A DNA stretch of 64,000 nt. Source: Dyadobacter diqingensis (GTDB lineage Bacteria; Bacteroidota; Bacteroidia; Cytophagales; Spirosomataceae). The translations under genes and the position numbers were made by a program. Position 1 is the stretch's first letter. The number at the start of each line of letters is the position of its first letter. Of the stretch, positions 8,032 through 17,456 are shown one piece after another. The DNA is taken from contig NZ_JAMXKF010000010.1 of the NCBI RefSeq assembly GCF_024220585.1, positions 245,462-309,461 on the forward strand. Reading direction: 5' to 3'. The notes beneath the pieces were generated by a model. It had not been told where the DNA came from and searched no databases. It saw only the letters and a program-made list of their open reading frames with translations.

Positions 8032-9240
8032 ATGTCTTATCAGGTTGATGAAAACGGGTTTTATGGTCCCTATGGAGGATCGTACGTACCGGAAGTTTTA
8101 TTTTCCAATGTGGAAGAACTGGCAGAAAACTATCAGGCTATTCTGGATGATCCTGGTTTCCAAAATGAGTTCAAACGACTTTTGCGCCTCTATGTCGGAC
8201 GTGAAACGCCGTTGTGTCCGTCGCCCTATTTGTCGGAATTGTATGGTGCGTGCATATGGCTGAAAAGGGAAGATTTATGTCATTCCGGTTCGCACAAAAT
8301 CAACAATACCCTGGGGCAGGTTTTACTGGCGAAGCGTCTGGGAAAGAAACGTATCGTTGCCGAAACCGGCGCGGGTTCTCATGGCGTGGCTACGGCGATG
8401 GCCTGTGCGTTGCTAAAAATGCCATGCTCGGTGTACATGGGTGAGGTGGATATGGAGAGGCAATTTCCAAATGTGGAACGTATGCGTTTGCTGGGCGCGG
8501 AGGTAATTCCGGCGGTGTCGGGCAGTAAAACGTTAAAGGACGCTACCAACGAGGCGTTCCGCCACTGGATCAACAACCCGACGGACACGTATTATGTCAT
8601 CGGTTCTGTGGTGGGGCCGCATCCTTATCCGGATATGGTCACCCGTTTTCAGTCGGTGATCAGCAGGGAGCTGTTGGATCAGGTTCCGGAGCTTACGGAG
8701 CAATCGCTGCCGGACTATGTTGTTGCCTGCGTGGGTGGTGGCAGTAACGCTGCCGGGTCATTTTATCACTTTCTGGATCATCCTGGTGTGAGACTGATTG
8801 CCGCGGAAGCGGCCGGTAAAGGATTAAATTCCGGCTTTTCCGCTGCGGCTACGTTTCTCGGGAAAGAAGGTATTCTGCACGGCACCAAAACCAAATTTAT
8901 GCAGACCGAGGAAGGTCAGGTACTGGAAGCACATTCGATTTCGGCCGGATTGGATTACCCGGGAATCGGGCCGCTTCATGCGTATCTGCATGATACCGGA
9001 CGCGCTGAATTTGTAGCCGTTACGGATGATGAAGCCATGGCCGCCGGTATAGCGCTCAGTGAAAATGAAGGCATCATTCCTGCCATTGAATCAGCACACG
9101 CACTGGCTGCGCTGGCTCAGCTGCGTCTCAAACCAACGGATGTTGTAGTCCTGTGCCTCTCCGGCCGTGGCGATAAAGACCTGGAAACTTATATCAATTA
9201 TTCAACCTCTCAAAAAGCCAATCATGAGTCTGTTAAATGA
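8032..9240 (+). CDS. trpB: Tryptophan synthase beta subunit
   Basis: The 402-residue protein has the full set of TrpB marks: the N-terminal GPYGGSYVPE, the PLP lysine in GSHKINN (Lys89), the AETGAGSHG stretch, the glycine-rich phosphate-binding GGGSNAAG, and the C-terminal LSGRGDKD. TrpB condenses indole with serine to give tryptophan. The length equals that of typical TrpB1. The gene follows the attenuator and overlaps trpA by 17 bases, so the two subunits are made together. No other trp genes are in the window, so the pathway is split in this genome. Confidence 0.97.
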   Translation: MSYQVDENGFYGPYGGSYVPEVLFSNVEELAENYQAILDDPGFQNEFKRLLRLYVGRETPLCPSPYLSELYGACIWLKREDLCHSGSHKINNTLGQVLLAKRLGKKRIVAETGAGSHGVATAMACALLKMPCSVYMGEVDMERQFPNVERMRLLGAEVIPAVSGSKTLKDATNEAFRHWINNPTDTYYVIGSVVGPHPYPDMVTRFQSVISRELLDQVPELTEQSLPDYVVACVGGGSNAAGSFYHFLDHPGVRLIAAEAAGKGLNSGFSAAATFLGKEGILHGTKTKFMQTEEGQVLEAHSISAGLDYPGIGPLHAYLHDTGRAEFVAVTDDEAMAAGIALSENEGIIPAIESAHALAALAQLRLKPTDVVVLCLSGRGDKDLETYINYSTSQKANHESVK

Positions 9241-10003
9241 AAACCGTCTGAGCAAAATGTTTAGTAGTCCTGGTAAAAAACGCAGTATTTACCTGACGGC
9301 GGGTTATCCAAAACTGCATGACACGGTTCCTCTGCTCGAAATATTACAAAACTCAGGTATCGATTTTGTAGAAATCGGGATCCCCTTTTCGGATTCGATC
9401 ATGGATGGTCCAGTGATCCTTAATAGCCATCAGATAGCGTTGGGAAATGGAATGACAATGGATGTTCTGTTTGATCAGCTCGCAGCGGTCCGCGCGCACA
9501 TTTCCATTCCGATTGTATTGATGGGATCCATGAATCCGGTTTACCAGTATGGTTTTGACAGGTTTTGCAAACAATGCGAAAAAGTGGGCGTTGACGGCTT
9601 GTTATTACCGGATTTGCCCGTAATTGAATTTAAAAAACATTATAGCGATTTTTATCGGGAAAATAATATCGCACCTGTGTTTATGATTTCTCCGCAAACC
9701 AGCAGCGCGCGTCTCGCAGAAATTGACGGGCTAACAGAAAGTTTTTTGTATGCTGTTTCCAGCAGTTCCACCACAGGCGCATCCAGTAAAATGGAAGATA
9801 GTCAGGCGTATTTTGAGCAATTGCAAATTCAGAATTTCAGAAATCCTGTGGTGATCGGATTTAATATCAAAACGCGTGAAGATATTAAATTTGTGAGCCA
9901 ATATGCGGATGGCGTGATCGTTGGGTCGGCATTTATCCAGGCATTGGAAGGCGGTTTTGATCCTGATAAAATTACTGGATTTATCGAAGGTTTGAAGGAT
10001 TGA
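9224..10003 (+). CDS. trpA: Tryptophan synthase alpha subunit
   Basis: The 259-residue protein carries the TrpA signatures: YLTAGYP, the catalytic Glu50 in VEIGIPFSD, Asp61 in IMDGP, and the C-terminal GFNIKTREDI and VGSAFIQ phosphate-binding segments. It cleaves indole-3-glycerol phosphate and channels indole to TrpB. A longer frame opens at 9167, but the ATG at 9224 gives the standard start and a 17-base overlap with the trpB end, typical of translational coupling. It is controlled by the attenuator before trpB. Confidence 0.96.
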   Translation: MSLLNENRLSKMFSSPGKKRSIYLTAGYPKLHDTVPLLEILQNSGIDFVEIGIPFSDSIMDGPVILNSHQIALGNGMTMDVLFDQLAAVRAHISIPIVLMGSMNPVYQYGFDRFCKQCEKVGVDGLLLPDLPVIEFKKHYSDFYRENNIAPVFMISPQTSSARLAEIDGLTESFLYAVSSSSTTGASSKMEDSQAYFEQLQIQNFRNPVVIGFNIKTREDIKFVSQYADGVIVGSAFIQALEGGFDPDKITGFIEGLKD

Positions 10004-10120
10004 CGAGCGGTTTTATCTTTTCTGTGAAAGAATAAGTCAGAGGGAGATGAGTGCAGATCATAAAATTCATGTAGTTTCGGTCGCTTGAATGATAGTAAGG
10101 ACTTTCTCCCGGCCAGCGAC

Positions 10121-10660
10121 ATGAACGATTTTATCAATATTTCCTATCTGAAAAAAGGCAATGCGAAACAGCAGGCTGCTTATAAAACATTGAAGAGAAT
10201 TCATATTTTCGATCATCTGAAATCTTTTGACCCGATTCTGGTTGGCACCATTCCCATAGCGATTGACATAGAAAACAGTGATCTTGATATCATTTGCTGT
10301 TATGAAAATGCTGATTTGTTTGTCGAGGAACTAAGACGCAATTTTGATGTTTTTCCGGATTTTGTGGTCAGTAAAAAAACGATCAATGATGTGGAAACTA
10401 TTCTCGTCCGCTTTACAGCTTCGGATTTTGAAATTGAAGTATTCGGGCAGCAGGTACCTTCCCGACAACAGCCGGGATACAGGCACATGATTATCGAAAA
10501 CGCGCTGCTGAACCAGTATGGAGAAAAATTCCGCGCGGAAGTGATCGCGTTGAAACGGAAGGGATACAAAACCGAACCGGCTTTTGCCAAACTTCTGCAC
10601 CTTTCAGGCGATCCGTATCTTGAACTTTTGAAGTACGAAGCTCAGATAAACAACAGATAA
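10121..10660 (+). CDS. DUF4269-family protein
   Basis: The 179-residue protein matches, from memory, the DUF4269 family: HIFDHLKSFDPILVGTIPIAIDIENSDLDIICCY is characteristic, with a G-T-...-D-x-D-I pattern that recalls the metal-binding motif of nucleotidyltransferase folds. A TTG start at 10085 would add 12 residues; I take the ATG at 10121. The protein is soluble with no signal. It lies 117 bases after trpA on the same strand, possibly as a trailing gene, but nothing ties it to tryptophan. A nucleotide-transfer role is a structural guess only. Confidence 0.7.
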   Translation: MNDFINISYLKKGNAKQQAAYKTLKRIHIFDHLKSFDPILVGTIPIAIDIENSDLDIICCYENADLFVEELRRNFDVFPDFVVSKKTINDVETILVRFTASDFEIEVFGQQVPSRQQPGYRHMIIENALLNQYGEKFRAEVIALKRKGYKTEPAFAKLLHLSGDPYLELLKYEAQINNR

Positions 10661-10719
10661 ACCAAACGCCCGGCATAGGAAACCAACCTGCGGACGTTTG
10701 ACTGTTGCATAGTGGATGG

Positions 10720-11670
10720 TTACCAGATACTTGCCTTGTTCAGTTTTTCAATTGCCTCCTCGCTCAGTTTTATCGTCGCAGCGTCGGTCAGTTGTTTTAA
10801 TTGTTCCGGGCTCGTAGCGCTTGCTATCGGTGCTGTCACAGCAGGGTGGGCAATAAGCCAGGCAAGCGATATGGTGGCAGGGGTGCTGTGATATTCGGCG
10901 GCAATTTCGTCCAGTGTTTTCAGGATACTGAAACCTCTGGACGTTAAATATTTTTCAACCATGCCACTCCTTTTACTGCCCTGTAAATCATCTTTTGATC
11001 TGTATTTTCCTGAAAGAAATCCGCTGGCCAGCGAAAAATAGCTGATCACGCTGACGTTATTTGCCGTAGTAAACGGGGCGACATTGGTTTCAAAATCCTC
11101 ACGGTCAAACAAATTGAATTCGGGCTGGAAGGTCTGATATACGGCAAGTTTTTCCTGCTGACTTATCTTGATCGATTCTTCCAGACGACTTATCGCAAAG
11201 TTGGATGCGCCTGTGATGCGTACTTTTCCTTCTTTTACGAGCTGGTCATAGGCCTCAAGCGTTTCAGTGATCGGTGTCAGGGGATCATCGTAATGCGACT
11301 GATACAGATCGATGTAATCGGTTTGAAGTCTTTTCAATGAAGCCTCGGCAGCTGCAATAATGTATTTTTTGGATAAGCCTTTTTTGTCGGCGCTCAACTC
11401 GGCACCAACTTTCGTGGCGAGGATAATCTTGTCGCGTTTTCCGCTCTTCTTAAACCATTTCCCAATCGCTGTTTCAGATTCTCCGCCACTGTTGCCCGGG
11501 ATCCAGGCCGAATAAACATCCGCCGTGTCCACTGCGTCAAAACCGGCATCCGTGAATGCATCCAGTAATCTGAACGTCATCGCGTCGTCGGTTGTCCAGC
11601 CAAAAACGTTGCCGCCAAAAACCAGAGGAGCAATTTCAATAGCGGAGTCACCTAATTTTCTCTTTTCCAT
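10720..11670 (-). CDS. Aldo/keto reductase (second)
   Basis: The 316-residue protein has aldo/keto reductase landmarks: DTADVYSAWIPGN with the catalytic Asp and Tyr, Lys in ATKVG, and the His in LYQSHYDD. The insertion WIPGNSGGESE after the Tyr is typical of the AKR subgroup annotated as NADP(H)-dependent oxidoreductases in many genomes. It differs clearly from the aldo/keto reductase at 5719-6711. It is divergent from the IclR-type gene starting at 11882, which is its likely regulator. Substrate unknown. Confidence 0.87.
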   Translation of the reverse strand: MEKRKLGDSAIEIAPLVFGGNVFGWTTDDAMTFRLLDAFTDAGFDAVDTADVYSAWIPGNSGGESETAIGKWFKKSGKRDKIILATKVGAELSADKKGLSKKYIIAAAEASLKRLQTDYIDLYQSHYDDPLTPITETLEAYDQLVKEGKVRITGASNFAISRLEESIKISQQEKLAVYQTFQPEFNLFDREDFETNVAPFTTANNVSVISYFSLASGFLSGKYRSKDDLQGSKRSGMVEKYLTSRGFSILKTLDEIAAEYHSTPATISLAWLIAHPAVTAPIASATSPEQLKQLTDAATIKLSEEAIEKLNKASIW

Positions 11671-11881
11671 ATTTTTAAATTTTCATTGTCGTTTTTATGC
11701 TTAAATCTTTATGCCACTTCACCGTTGGGGCGATCAGTCAGGTAATATGTCTGGCCGGCACCGACCGCGCAAGATTCCAGCTGACCATCTTATTTGTAAC
11801 TCCCCCAAACTTACATTAGTTTTGAACTTAATAAATGATTACGGACAACTATTGTCAATTTGTTCATTATTGCTGAACTTT

Positions 11882-12604
11882 ATGATACAATCCATCAGCC
11901 GGGCTTTTGAAATCCTGGAATATATTGCTTTCAACGGAAATTTTGTAAGGCTTAACGACATCGCCGACGCGGTAGGATTGAAGAAAACAACGGTACATAA
12001 TTTCCTGAATACGCTGAAAGAATTGGGATATATTGAACAAGATGAATTAACTCCGCGTTATCGTATTACCTACAAGTTTCAGTGTTTGTATTCTCCGGAT
12101 GTATCGCTTTTTCAAATCAAAAAGGAATTGCGTCCCGTGCTTGAAAGCATCACCGAGTTTACAAAAGAAACGTCCTATCTGGCGATTCAGATGGGTTCTT
12201 ATTTCAGGCACGAGCTTAAATGCGAACCCAATCGCTCCGTGCGGATTTCCCTGGAACTCGGGAAAGAGTACGAAATGACGACAACGGCAATCGGGAAGGT
12301 TTTTCTGTCGTATTCCGATCACTTGCAGACGAGCCTGACGAAGTTTAATGATGAAAATTTCAACCAGAAATTGAAACAGGAAACAAAACAGATCAAGGAA
12401 AATGGCTTTGCAACGGATTTGGGCCAGTATGAAGAAGACCTTAACTGTGTAGCCGTGCCCGTTTTTCATCAGCGTAAGGTGGTGGCGGTAGTATGTGTTT
12501 CAGGGCCCGCTTACAGGTTTGGAGAAAATGAGATTAGTACAAGTCTTAAAAAAATGAAGGAGTTGCTCTCGCAGCTGGAAAAATATTCGGTTAAGCAGGT
12601 TTAG
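11882..12604 (+). CDS. IclR-family transcriptional regulator
   Basis: The 240-residue protein has an N-terminal winged helix-turn-helix (SISRAFEILEYIA ... NDIADAVGLKKTTVHNFLNTL ... GYIE) and a C-terminal IclR effector-binding domain with the TAIGKVFLSY and CVAVPVFH...VVAVVCVSGP strands. The frame is open back to 11711, but the ATG at 11882 gives the canonical family start. It faces away from the aldo/keto reductase gene and probably controls it in response to a small aromatic or sugar-derived acid, the usual ligands of the family; the ligand here is unknown. Confidence 0.86.
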   Translation: MIQSISRAFEILEYIAFNGNFVRLNDIADAVGLKKTTVHNFLNTLKELGYIEQDELTPRYRITYKFQCLYSPDVSLFQIKKELRPVLESITEFTKETSYLAIQMGSYFRHELKCEPNRSVRISLELGKEYEMTTTAIGKVFLSYSDHLQTSLTKFNDENFNQKLKQETKQIKENGFATDLGQYEEDLNCVAVPVFHQRKVVAVVCVSGPAYRFGENEISTSLKKMKELLSQLEKYSVKQV

Positions 12605-12714
12605 CCTCGGAATCACGGGCTACGGGTTAACCGGTTATAAAGTTTGAGACGCGAAAATTGTGAACGGACGAGCGTATGGCTGGTTGGTTTCATTGGAAAA
12701 ACAACAAATGTTTT

Positions 12715-13299
12715 ATGGCAAGGACAAAGGAATTTAATGAAGATCAGGTGCTTGATAAAGCGGTTGATCTGTTTTGGCACAAGGGTTATAATGGAATCTC
12801 TGCGCAGGAAATAGTGGATGGTCTGGGGCTTAGCCGTTCGAGTTTGTATGATACCTATGGTGATAAAAGGACCCTTTTCATCCGGTCGCTGAAACGCTAT
12901 CGTGTGCGGGAAACAGGCGGGATGATCACGTTGCTGGATGAGGCGGCAGATGTAAAAAAAGTGATCCGGAATATATTTCAGGCTTCGGTGCGGGATTGTC
13001 TCGGTGCAAAATTGGGCATGGGCTGCTTTATTGTAAATTCAGGAATTGAACTCGCGCCGCACGACGACGAAATTGCGGACATTATCAAGGAAGGCAGGCT
13101 TGCGATGGAAGATGGATTTTGCCGGGCACTGCAAAGAGGGCAGGAGAATGGTCAGGTATCAGACCGGCAGCCTGCGAGTGCATATGCGGCTTTTTTGGTC
13201 AACAGCTTATGGGGACTGAAAACTTACGGCAAATCGCAGCCAGATAAAAAAGTAGTGGATGAGACGATCAGGATAACCCTGTCGGTTCTGGAACCTTAG
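12715..13299 (+). CDS. TetR/AcrR-family transcriptional regulator
   Basis: The 194-residue protein begins MARTKEFNEDQVLDKAVDLF and has a clear TetR helix-turn-helix (GISAQEIVDGLGLSRSSLYDTYGDK, about residues 24-50). The C-terminal ligand domain is variable, as usual. The frame continues to 12676, but the ATG at 12715 matches the normal start. It is convergent with the MATE exporter gene, separated by a long inverted repeat, so regulation of the exporter is possible but not indicated by a shared promoter. Confidence 0.87.
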   Translation: MARTKEFNEDQVLDKAVDLFWHKGYNGISAQEIVDGLGLSRSSLYDTYGDKRTLFIRSLKRYRVRETGGMITLLDEAADVKKVIRNIFQASVRDCLGAKLGMGCFIVNSGIELAPHDDEIADIIKEGRLAMEDGFCRALQRGQENGQVSDRQPASAYAAFLVNSLWGLKTYGKSQPDKKVVDETIRITLSVLEP

Positions 13300-13306
13300 G
13301 AGGAAT

Positions 13307-13346
13307 ATTCAAACAATCGTGACTTGGCGGTCACAATTGTTTGAAT
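13307..13346. terminator. Bidirectional hairpin between TetR and MATE genes
   Basis: A 17-bp inverted repeat with one mismatch (13307-13323 and 13330-13346) and a 6-base loop lies between two convergent stop codons. T-rich flanks are weak, but position and stem strength suggest a shared terminator. Confidence 0.6.
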
Positions 13347-13357
13347 TTGATTCCTGG

Positions 13358-14683
13358 CTAGTTATTCCGTCTGGCCATTTTCAGGAAACGGTTTATTAAA
13401 AACACAGAGGCCAGTGTAAGTCCGATGATCAGGCCCAGCCAGATGCCCGAAGCGCCCATTCCGAAGTGGAAAGCGAGCACATATCCGGTTGGCAGGCCGA
13501 TAACCCAGTAGGCAATGGCAATCAGAATGGTGGGTACTTTGACATCTTTGATACCACGCAAAAGCCCGGCACTTATTGCCTGTGTACTGTCCGAAATCTG
13601 GAAAACGGCTGCGAAAAGCAAAAGCAGACCAGCCATTTCAAGTACCTGAGGGTTGTCGTTAAATGCTTTCGGCAGCTGATGGCGGAATACCGCAAAACCA
13701 ATCGCACAGAAAATTCCATAGATCAAAGCGGTAACCATGGTACTTTTACCGATGGTCGAAATTTTTGGCCAGTTTGACTGCCCGAAAGCGTTACTAACCC
13801 GGATTGATCCTGCCTGTGCGAGCCCCATCGAAACCATGAAAGTAAAGGAAGCACTGCTTAACGCAATCTGGTGCGCCGCCTGTGCCACGGCCCCGATGGT
13901 TCCGATAATGATACCTGAGACGGCAAAGGCCCCTGCTTCCATACCAATCTGAAGGCTGCTTGGAATGCCGATATGGAGCAATTCTCCCAGCGTTTTGCTC
14001 CGCAGTTTCCACTGGTTTTTGCTTACAGCGATATATTTACTGAATGTTTTATGTTTTAAAATCGTAATCGCCAGTGCGATGAAAATCAGCGAACGGGTAA
14101 TCAGGGTAGCCCAGCCGGCGCCGATCAGTTCCAGTCGCGGAAAGCCCCAGTTTCCATAAATCAGAAGCCAGTTTAACAGGATATTCACCGGCATCCCGGC
14201 CAGTGAAAGTATCATGGCTGTTTTCGTAAATTCCAGCCCATCGGTAAATTGTTTCAGGGTCATGAACAACAACATCGGAATGATCGACAAGCCCATCAGC
14301 TGCATAAACGGCAGAGCGAGTGTTACCACCTCGGGATCCTGCCCCAGGTGAAAAAGAACATTTTTTCCGAAAACCAGCGTCAATGAAATAATAAGTGCCG
14401 TGAGCGCACAGAGACAAAATCCATTGAACAAATAATGGGAAACCAGCTGGCCGTCACGCTTCCCGTGTGCCAGGGAAACCATCTGGGAAACCGAAATCGT
14501 CATGCCGATCCCGATCACAAACGGTATGTTCATTGTGTTAACAACCAGCGCCGCAGCGGCCAGTTGTTTGTAACTTATGGCCCCCACCATGGCGGTGTCA
14601 ATCAGGTGCAGCGCCATTTGGGCAAGTTCCCCTATGATGATAGGTAATGCCAGACGTATTGTTTTTGAAGCTTCACTTTTCAT
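13358..14683 (-). CDS. MATE-family multidrug/sodium exporter
   Basis: The 441-residue protein is almost wholly hydrophobic, with about twelve membrane segments and the MatE repeat pattern: LALPIIIGELAQMALHLIDTAMVG near the start and the matching GIPSSLQIGMEAGAFAVSGIIIGTIG in the second half. Length is typical of NorM/MATE exporters, which expel drugs or organic cations using a Na+ or H+ gradient. It ends opposite the TetR gene. The substrate cannot be judged from sequence. Confidence 0.92.
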   Translation of the reverse strand: MKSEASKTIRLALPIIIGELAQMALHLIDTAMVGAISYKQLAAAALVVNTMNIPFVIGIGMTISVSQMVSLAHGKRDGQLVSHYLFNGFCLCALTALIISLTLVFGKNVLFHLGQDPEVVTLALPFMQLMGLSIIPMLLFMTLKQFTDGLEFTKTAMILSLAGMPVNILLNWLLIYGNWGFPRLELIGAGWATLITRSLIFIALAITILKHKTFSKYIAVSKNQWKLRSKTLGELLHIGIPSSLQIGMEAGAFAVSGIIIGTIGAVAQAAHQIALSSASFTFMVSMGLAQAGSIRVSNAFGQSNWPKISTIGKSTMVTALIYGIFCAIGFAVFRHQLPKAFNDNPQVLEMAGLLLLFAAVFQISDSTQAISAGLLRGIKDVKVPTILIAIAYWVIGLPTGYVLAFHFGMGASGIWLGLIIGLTLASVFLINRFLKMARRNN

Positions 14684-14841
14684 AGCTATTGCAATCCACT
14701 CTTAAAAAGCTGCAAAGTTATGGAAGTTTGAAGTAAGCCGGGCAGAGAATCGGAAAGTAATTGAAACATGATCCTATGCTCTGCTATTCAGAAAATTGCG
14801 CAGTTTTTGGCATGGGCGAATGTTTTACTGAAATCTTGATT

Positions 14842-16431
14842 TTAAACAATTTCTTCTACCATTTTCCGGGGAATTACAGTGGATTTATTCTTTACGGTAA
14901 AAGACAAAAAAAATGTAATTATCCCGGTAAAGAGCCAGAAGATATCGGTGCCGGCGACGAAATAATTTTCCTTTGCCAGCATGATCCAAAGCCAGTCGCC
15001 GGTGGTTATTCCGTTGGTAATTGGAACAAGAGTAGAAAAAATACAGGTCAGGATCAGAAATATTTTTGTCATCCGGATTTCAGATTTTGGCAGTAAACCG
15101 ATGATGATCAGTATAAGCCATGAACCAAAAAAAGTGGTATTGACCCAGAACGAATGTTTTGGAATTTCAAAAGGAACGAGTAATTCGGCATTGAAAAGTA
15201 TGGCAACGGCCGGAAATAATCCGAAACAAATGGCCAGATACCACATCGTTACTCGGTGATGAAAGCGTTTCTGCTGCGCTGTGTAGGTCTTTTTATTTCG
15301 TGCTTCTTTCCATAACAGAACACCGCTGATGATGACAAAACACGTAAAAAGCGCAAGGATAAAGTATACGGCTTTTAGCAGTAATCCGCCAAACCTGGCG
15401 AAATGAACCCGACCGATCCCATCGAGAACAGATTCGACATATTTCTTGCTGCCCGGAATAACTTCTACCACTTTCTTGCCATCTTTCAGCTGAACAGAAA
15501 TTAATCCGTCTCCTGTGAACCGCGTATCATCAACAATTCTTGTTGTCAGCACACCATCTTCTTTTCCCCAGTTGTCGAGACTTAAAATGGTCAGGTGATA
15601 ACCCGGATTTTCCGTTTCAAGTTTTGATACGATGTTAAGAATTGGGATGTTTTTGTCGGTGACAGGAGATTTTTCGTCAAATTTGAGTCCCTCGCTCGGA
15701 CGGATCATGGCAAAAACTTTTTGCTGATCGCCATCGTAAAGCATCAAAACGGCCGGTAAAAGGATGAGAATGGTTAACAGATAAAATGCCCCGGTGATTG
15801 CATACATCAGCTGAAACGGGAGGCCGATTAATCCAAAAACGGTGTGCGCGTTGGTCCAGACCTGCTTCCATGATCCTTTTATGGAAAAGCCGTAAAATTT
15901 GCTGAGGATATTGCGCCAATGGATCATGATGCCCGTAGCGGTTGCAAAAAGGAAAAACAAGGCAACAAATCCGGCAAGATATCGTCCTAAAACGGGTAAC
16001 TGATCCAGAAAATGCAGCCGATACAAAGTTTCGCCAATGGTGGTGGAATAGGGCGTATTTGATCGAAGTTTTTTACTGACCGGGTTATAGGTATAACTCG
16101 TGTATTCCGGCTTGCCTCCCTTTTTTACCACCCTGCCACCGATGGTAGCAAGCGGGTTTTCCTTGGATGGAATTGTGACGAATACATCTTTATCGAGTTG
16201 AAAATCGGGGTTCTTGATTTTTATCTCCCGGAAAACCGCGTCGTAGTCGATCGTTTTAACAAGCGGAATCCGTGCCTCCGGATTCTGCCATTGATAAAAC
16301 TCGTCTTTGAAGAGCGTAAAAGCGCCGGCAAAGAAAATCACGTACAAGGCAAAGCTGATGACAATTCCCGAAACCGTATGGGTGTGGAACATGATATTGT
16401 ACGCCCGGTTACCCAATCCTTTTAATTTCAT
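14842..16431 (-). CDS. PepSY-associated membrane protein, iron-uptake type
   Basis: The 529-residue protein begins with HTHTVSGIVISFALYVIFFAGAF, the first membrane helix and its conserved His residues in PepSY_TM proteins, and has further helices near residues 145-165, 205-225, 345-365, 390-470 and 490-510 around two periplasmic PepSY-like regions. Relatives are found with siderophore receptors and are thought to help reduce or process iron complexes at the inner membrane. It is the last of three tightly packed genes; the two upstream proteins resemble DUF3649 and DUF3325, an arrangement known from iron-uptake operons. Confidence 0.82.
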   Translation of the reverse strand: MKLKGLGNRAYNIMFHTHTVSGIVISFALYVIFFAGAFTLFKDEFYQWQNPEARIPLVKTIDYDAVFREIKIKNPDFQLDKDVFVTIPSKENPLATIGGRVVKKGGKPEYTSYTYNPVSKKLRSNTPYSTTIGETLYRLHFLDQLPVLGRYLAGFVALFFLFATATGIMIHWRNILSKFYGFSIKGSWKQVWTNAHTVFGLIGLPFQLMYAITGAFYLLTILILLPAVLMLYDGDQQKVFAMIRPSEGLKFDEKSPVTDKNIPILNIVSKLETENPGYHLTILSLDNWGKEDGVLTTRIVDDTRFTGDGLISVQLKDGKKVVEVIPGSKKYVESVLDGIGRVHFARFGGLLLKAVYFILALFTCFVIISGVLLWKEARNKKTYTAQQKRFHHRVTMWYLAICFGLFPAVAILFNAELLVPFEIPKHSFWVNTTFFGSWLILIIIGLLPKSEIRMTKIFLILTCIFSTLVPITNGITTGDWLWIMLAKENYFVAGTDIFWLFTGIITFFLSFTVKNKSTVIPRKMVEEIV

Positions 16432-16434
16432 GAT

Positions 16435-16716
16435 CTATCTGATAAAGTAAACGATACCCGTAAATAATAAACTGCTCAACAGGTATATTCCCCAGATTTT
16501 CCAGCCATTTCGGGACAGGAAAGCCAGGATCATCAATGTTACCCAGAGAATAAAAAAGGAGAAAGTGGCGGTCAGTAATACCTCGTTACGAAACGGAAAA
16601 AGCGCAGCAACGAATAGATGTAAAGCGGCTGTGAGAAAATACCCGCCAAGGATTCCTGCCGAAATTTTTAAAGCACGCTGGCTGCGGGTTGTTAAATATT
16701 CTTTTTTTGCAGGCAT
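16435..16716 (-). CDS. Small membrane protein, DUF3649-like
   Basis: A 93-residue protein with three predicted membrane helices. I take the ATG at 16716-16714, which overlaps the upstream stop by one base (TAATG), over a much longer open frame whose N-terminal part is Arg-rich and unlike a protein. SQRALKISAGILGGYFLTAALHLFVAALFPF resembles the DUF3649 family in its G-G-Y and hydrophobic pattern. It ends 3 bases before the PepSY gene and is clearly co-transcribed. The role is inferred to be auxiliary to the PepSY protein. Confidence 0.65.
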   Translation of the reverse strand: MPAKKEYLTTRSQRALKISAGILGGYFLTAALHLFVAALFPFRNEVLLTATFSFFILWVTLMILAFLSRNGWKIWGIYLLSSLLFTGIVYFIR

Positions 16717-17018
16717 TATCTTAAAATTTCGAGTAAAACCAAACCGTGTGCCAGCAAAGCCATGCCGTAAAAATATTTTTTTCCTAAAACCGCTGTGAAC
16801 TGGATAAGCATCAGTGCTGCCGAACAGGCGCAGAGTGAAAGCAAAAGTCCGCTTGCCCAGCCTTCGTGATAGACAAACAGCCCGGTGGCTATGGCGCATA
16901 ATGGGATCCATAACCAGTCGGGCGCGGCAGGTTTATATCCGGATAATGTACCAGGAAAGTATTTGGATCTGGTATAATACAGATAACAGCCCAAGAGAAA
17001 TAGATAACAGGAGATCAT
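16716..17018 (-). CDS. Small membrane protein, DUF3325-like
   Basis: A 100-residue protein with about three to four membrane helices. The start is taken at the ATG at 17018; an upstream in-frame TTG at 17057 would add 13 polar residues. The GWASGLLLSLCACSAALMLIQF stretch recalls DUF3325 proteins, which precede DUF3649 and PepSY genes in iron-uptake operons of other bacteria. It is the first gene of this three-gene unit; a weak Fur-like palindrome lies upstream near 17068-17092. Confidence 0.6.
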   Translation of the reverse strand: MISCYLFLLGCYLYYTRSKYFPGTLSGYKPAAPDWLWIPLCAIATGLFVYHEGWASGLLLSLCACSAALMLIQFTAVLGKKYFYGMALLAHGLVLLEILR

Positions 17019-17276
17019 AACAATATTTTTGCAAATATTATTTTTATTTAGGCTCAATCCAAATAGTGGTACTGATAATTATTTTTACTACCTCATTTTA
17101 AGGGTGATACCAGGTAAGTTTTCCGATATGTGAAGTTAAATCCACATATTGTTGCTGTTATCTTTCTGATAATTAATGTATTCGCTGTTTTCTAGGTCTG
17201 TGCGTTTAAATGTAACCATGGTACGGTTATTTAAATACAACTGTAAACCTGATTAAGAACTTAACTGTAAATCGTT

Positions 17277-17456
17277 ATGGAGCAGATACTTAGATATTCC
17301 GATGTGATAGGACCTTATTTTTTTATGATTCTTGTTGTTTTTACGGTCGCTTGTGCCGTTTGGCTAATTTCAGAATTGAAGAAAAGCCCGATTGCAAAGA
17401 ATGAATGGTTTGTAAAACGCACCGGAAACGACTTCAAAAAGATAGTCATTCATTGA
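17277..17456 (+). CDS. Small single-span membrane protein (59 aa)
   Basis: An ATG at 17277 opens a 59-residue frame ending in TGA at 17454-17456. Residues 14-33 form a clean membrane helix (FFMILVVFTVACAVWLIS), followed by a Lys/Arg-rich cytoplasmic tail. I do not recognise the family. It is divergent from the PepSY operon, with 258 bases between the two starts, so both may answer to the same region. Short length makes the call tentative, but the helix and charged tail are unlike random sequence. Confidence 0.5.
   Translation: MEQILRYSDVIGPYFFMILVVFTVACAVWLISELKKSPIAKNEWFVKRTGNDFKKIVIH

Noticed and set aside
14761..15096. 111-codon plus-strand frame within the PepSY gene
   Set aside because: Mostly antisense to a recognised membrane protein; a shadow.
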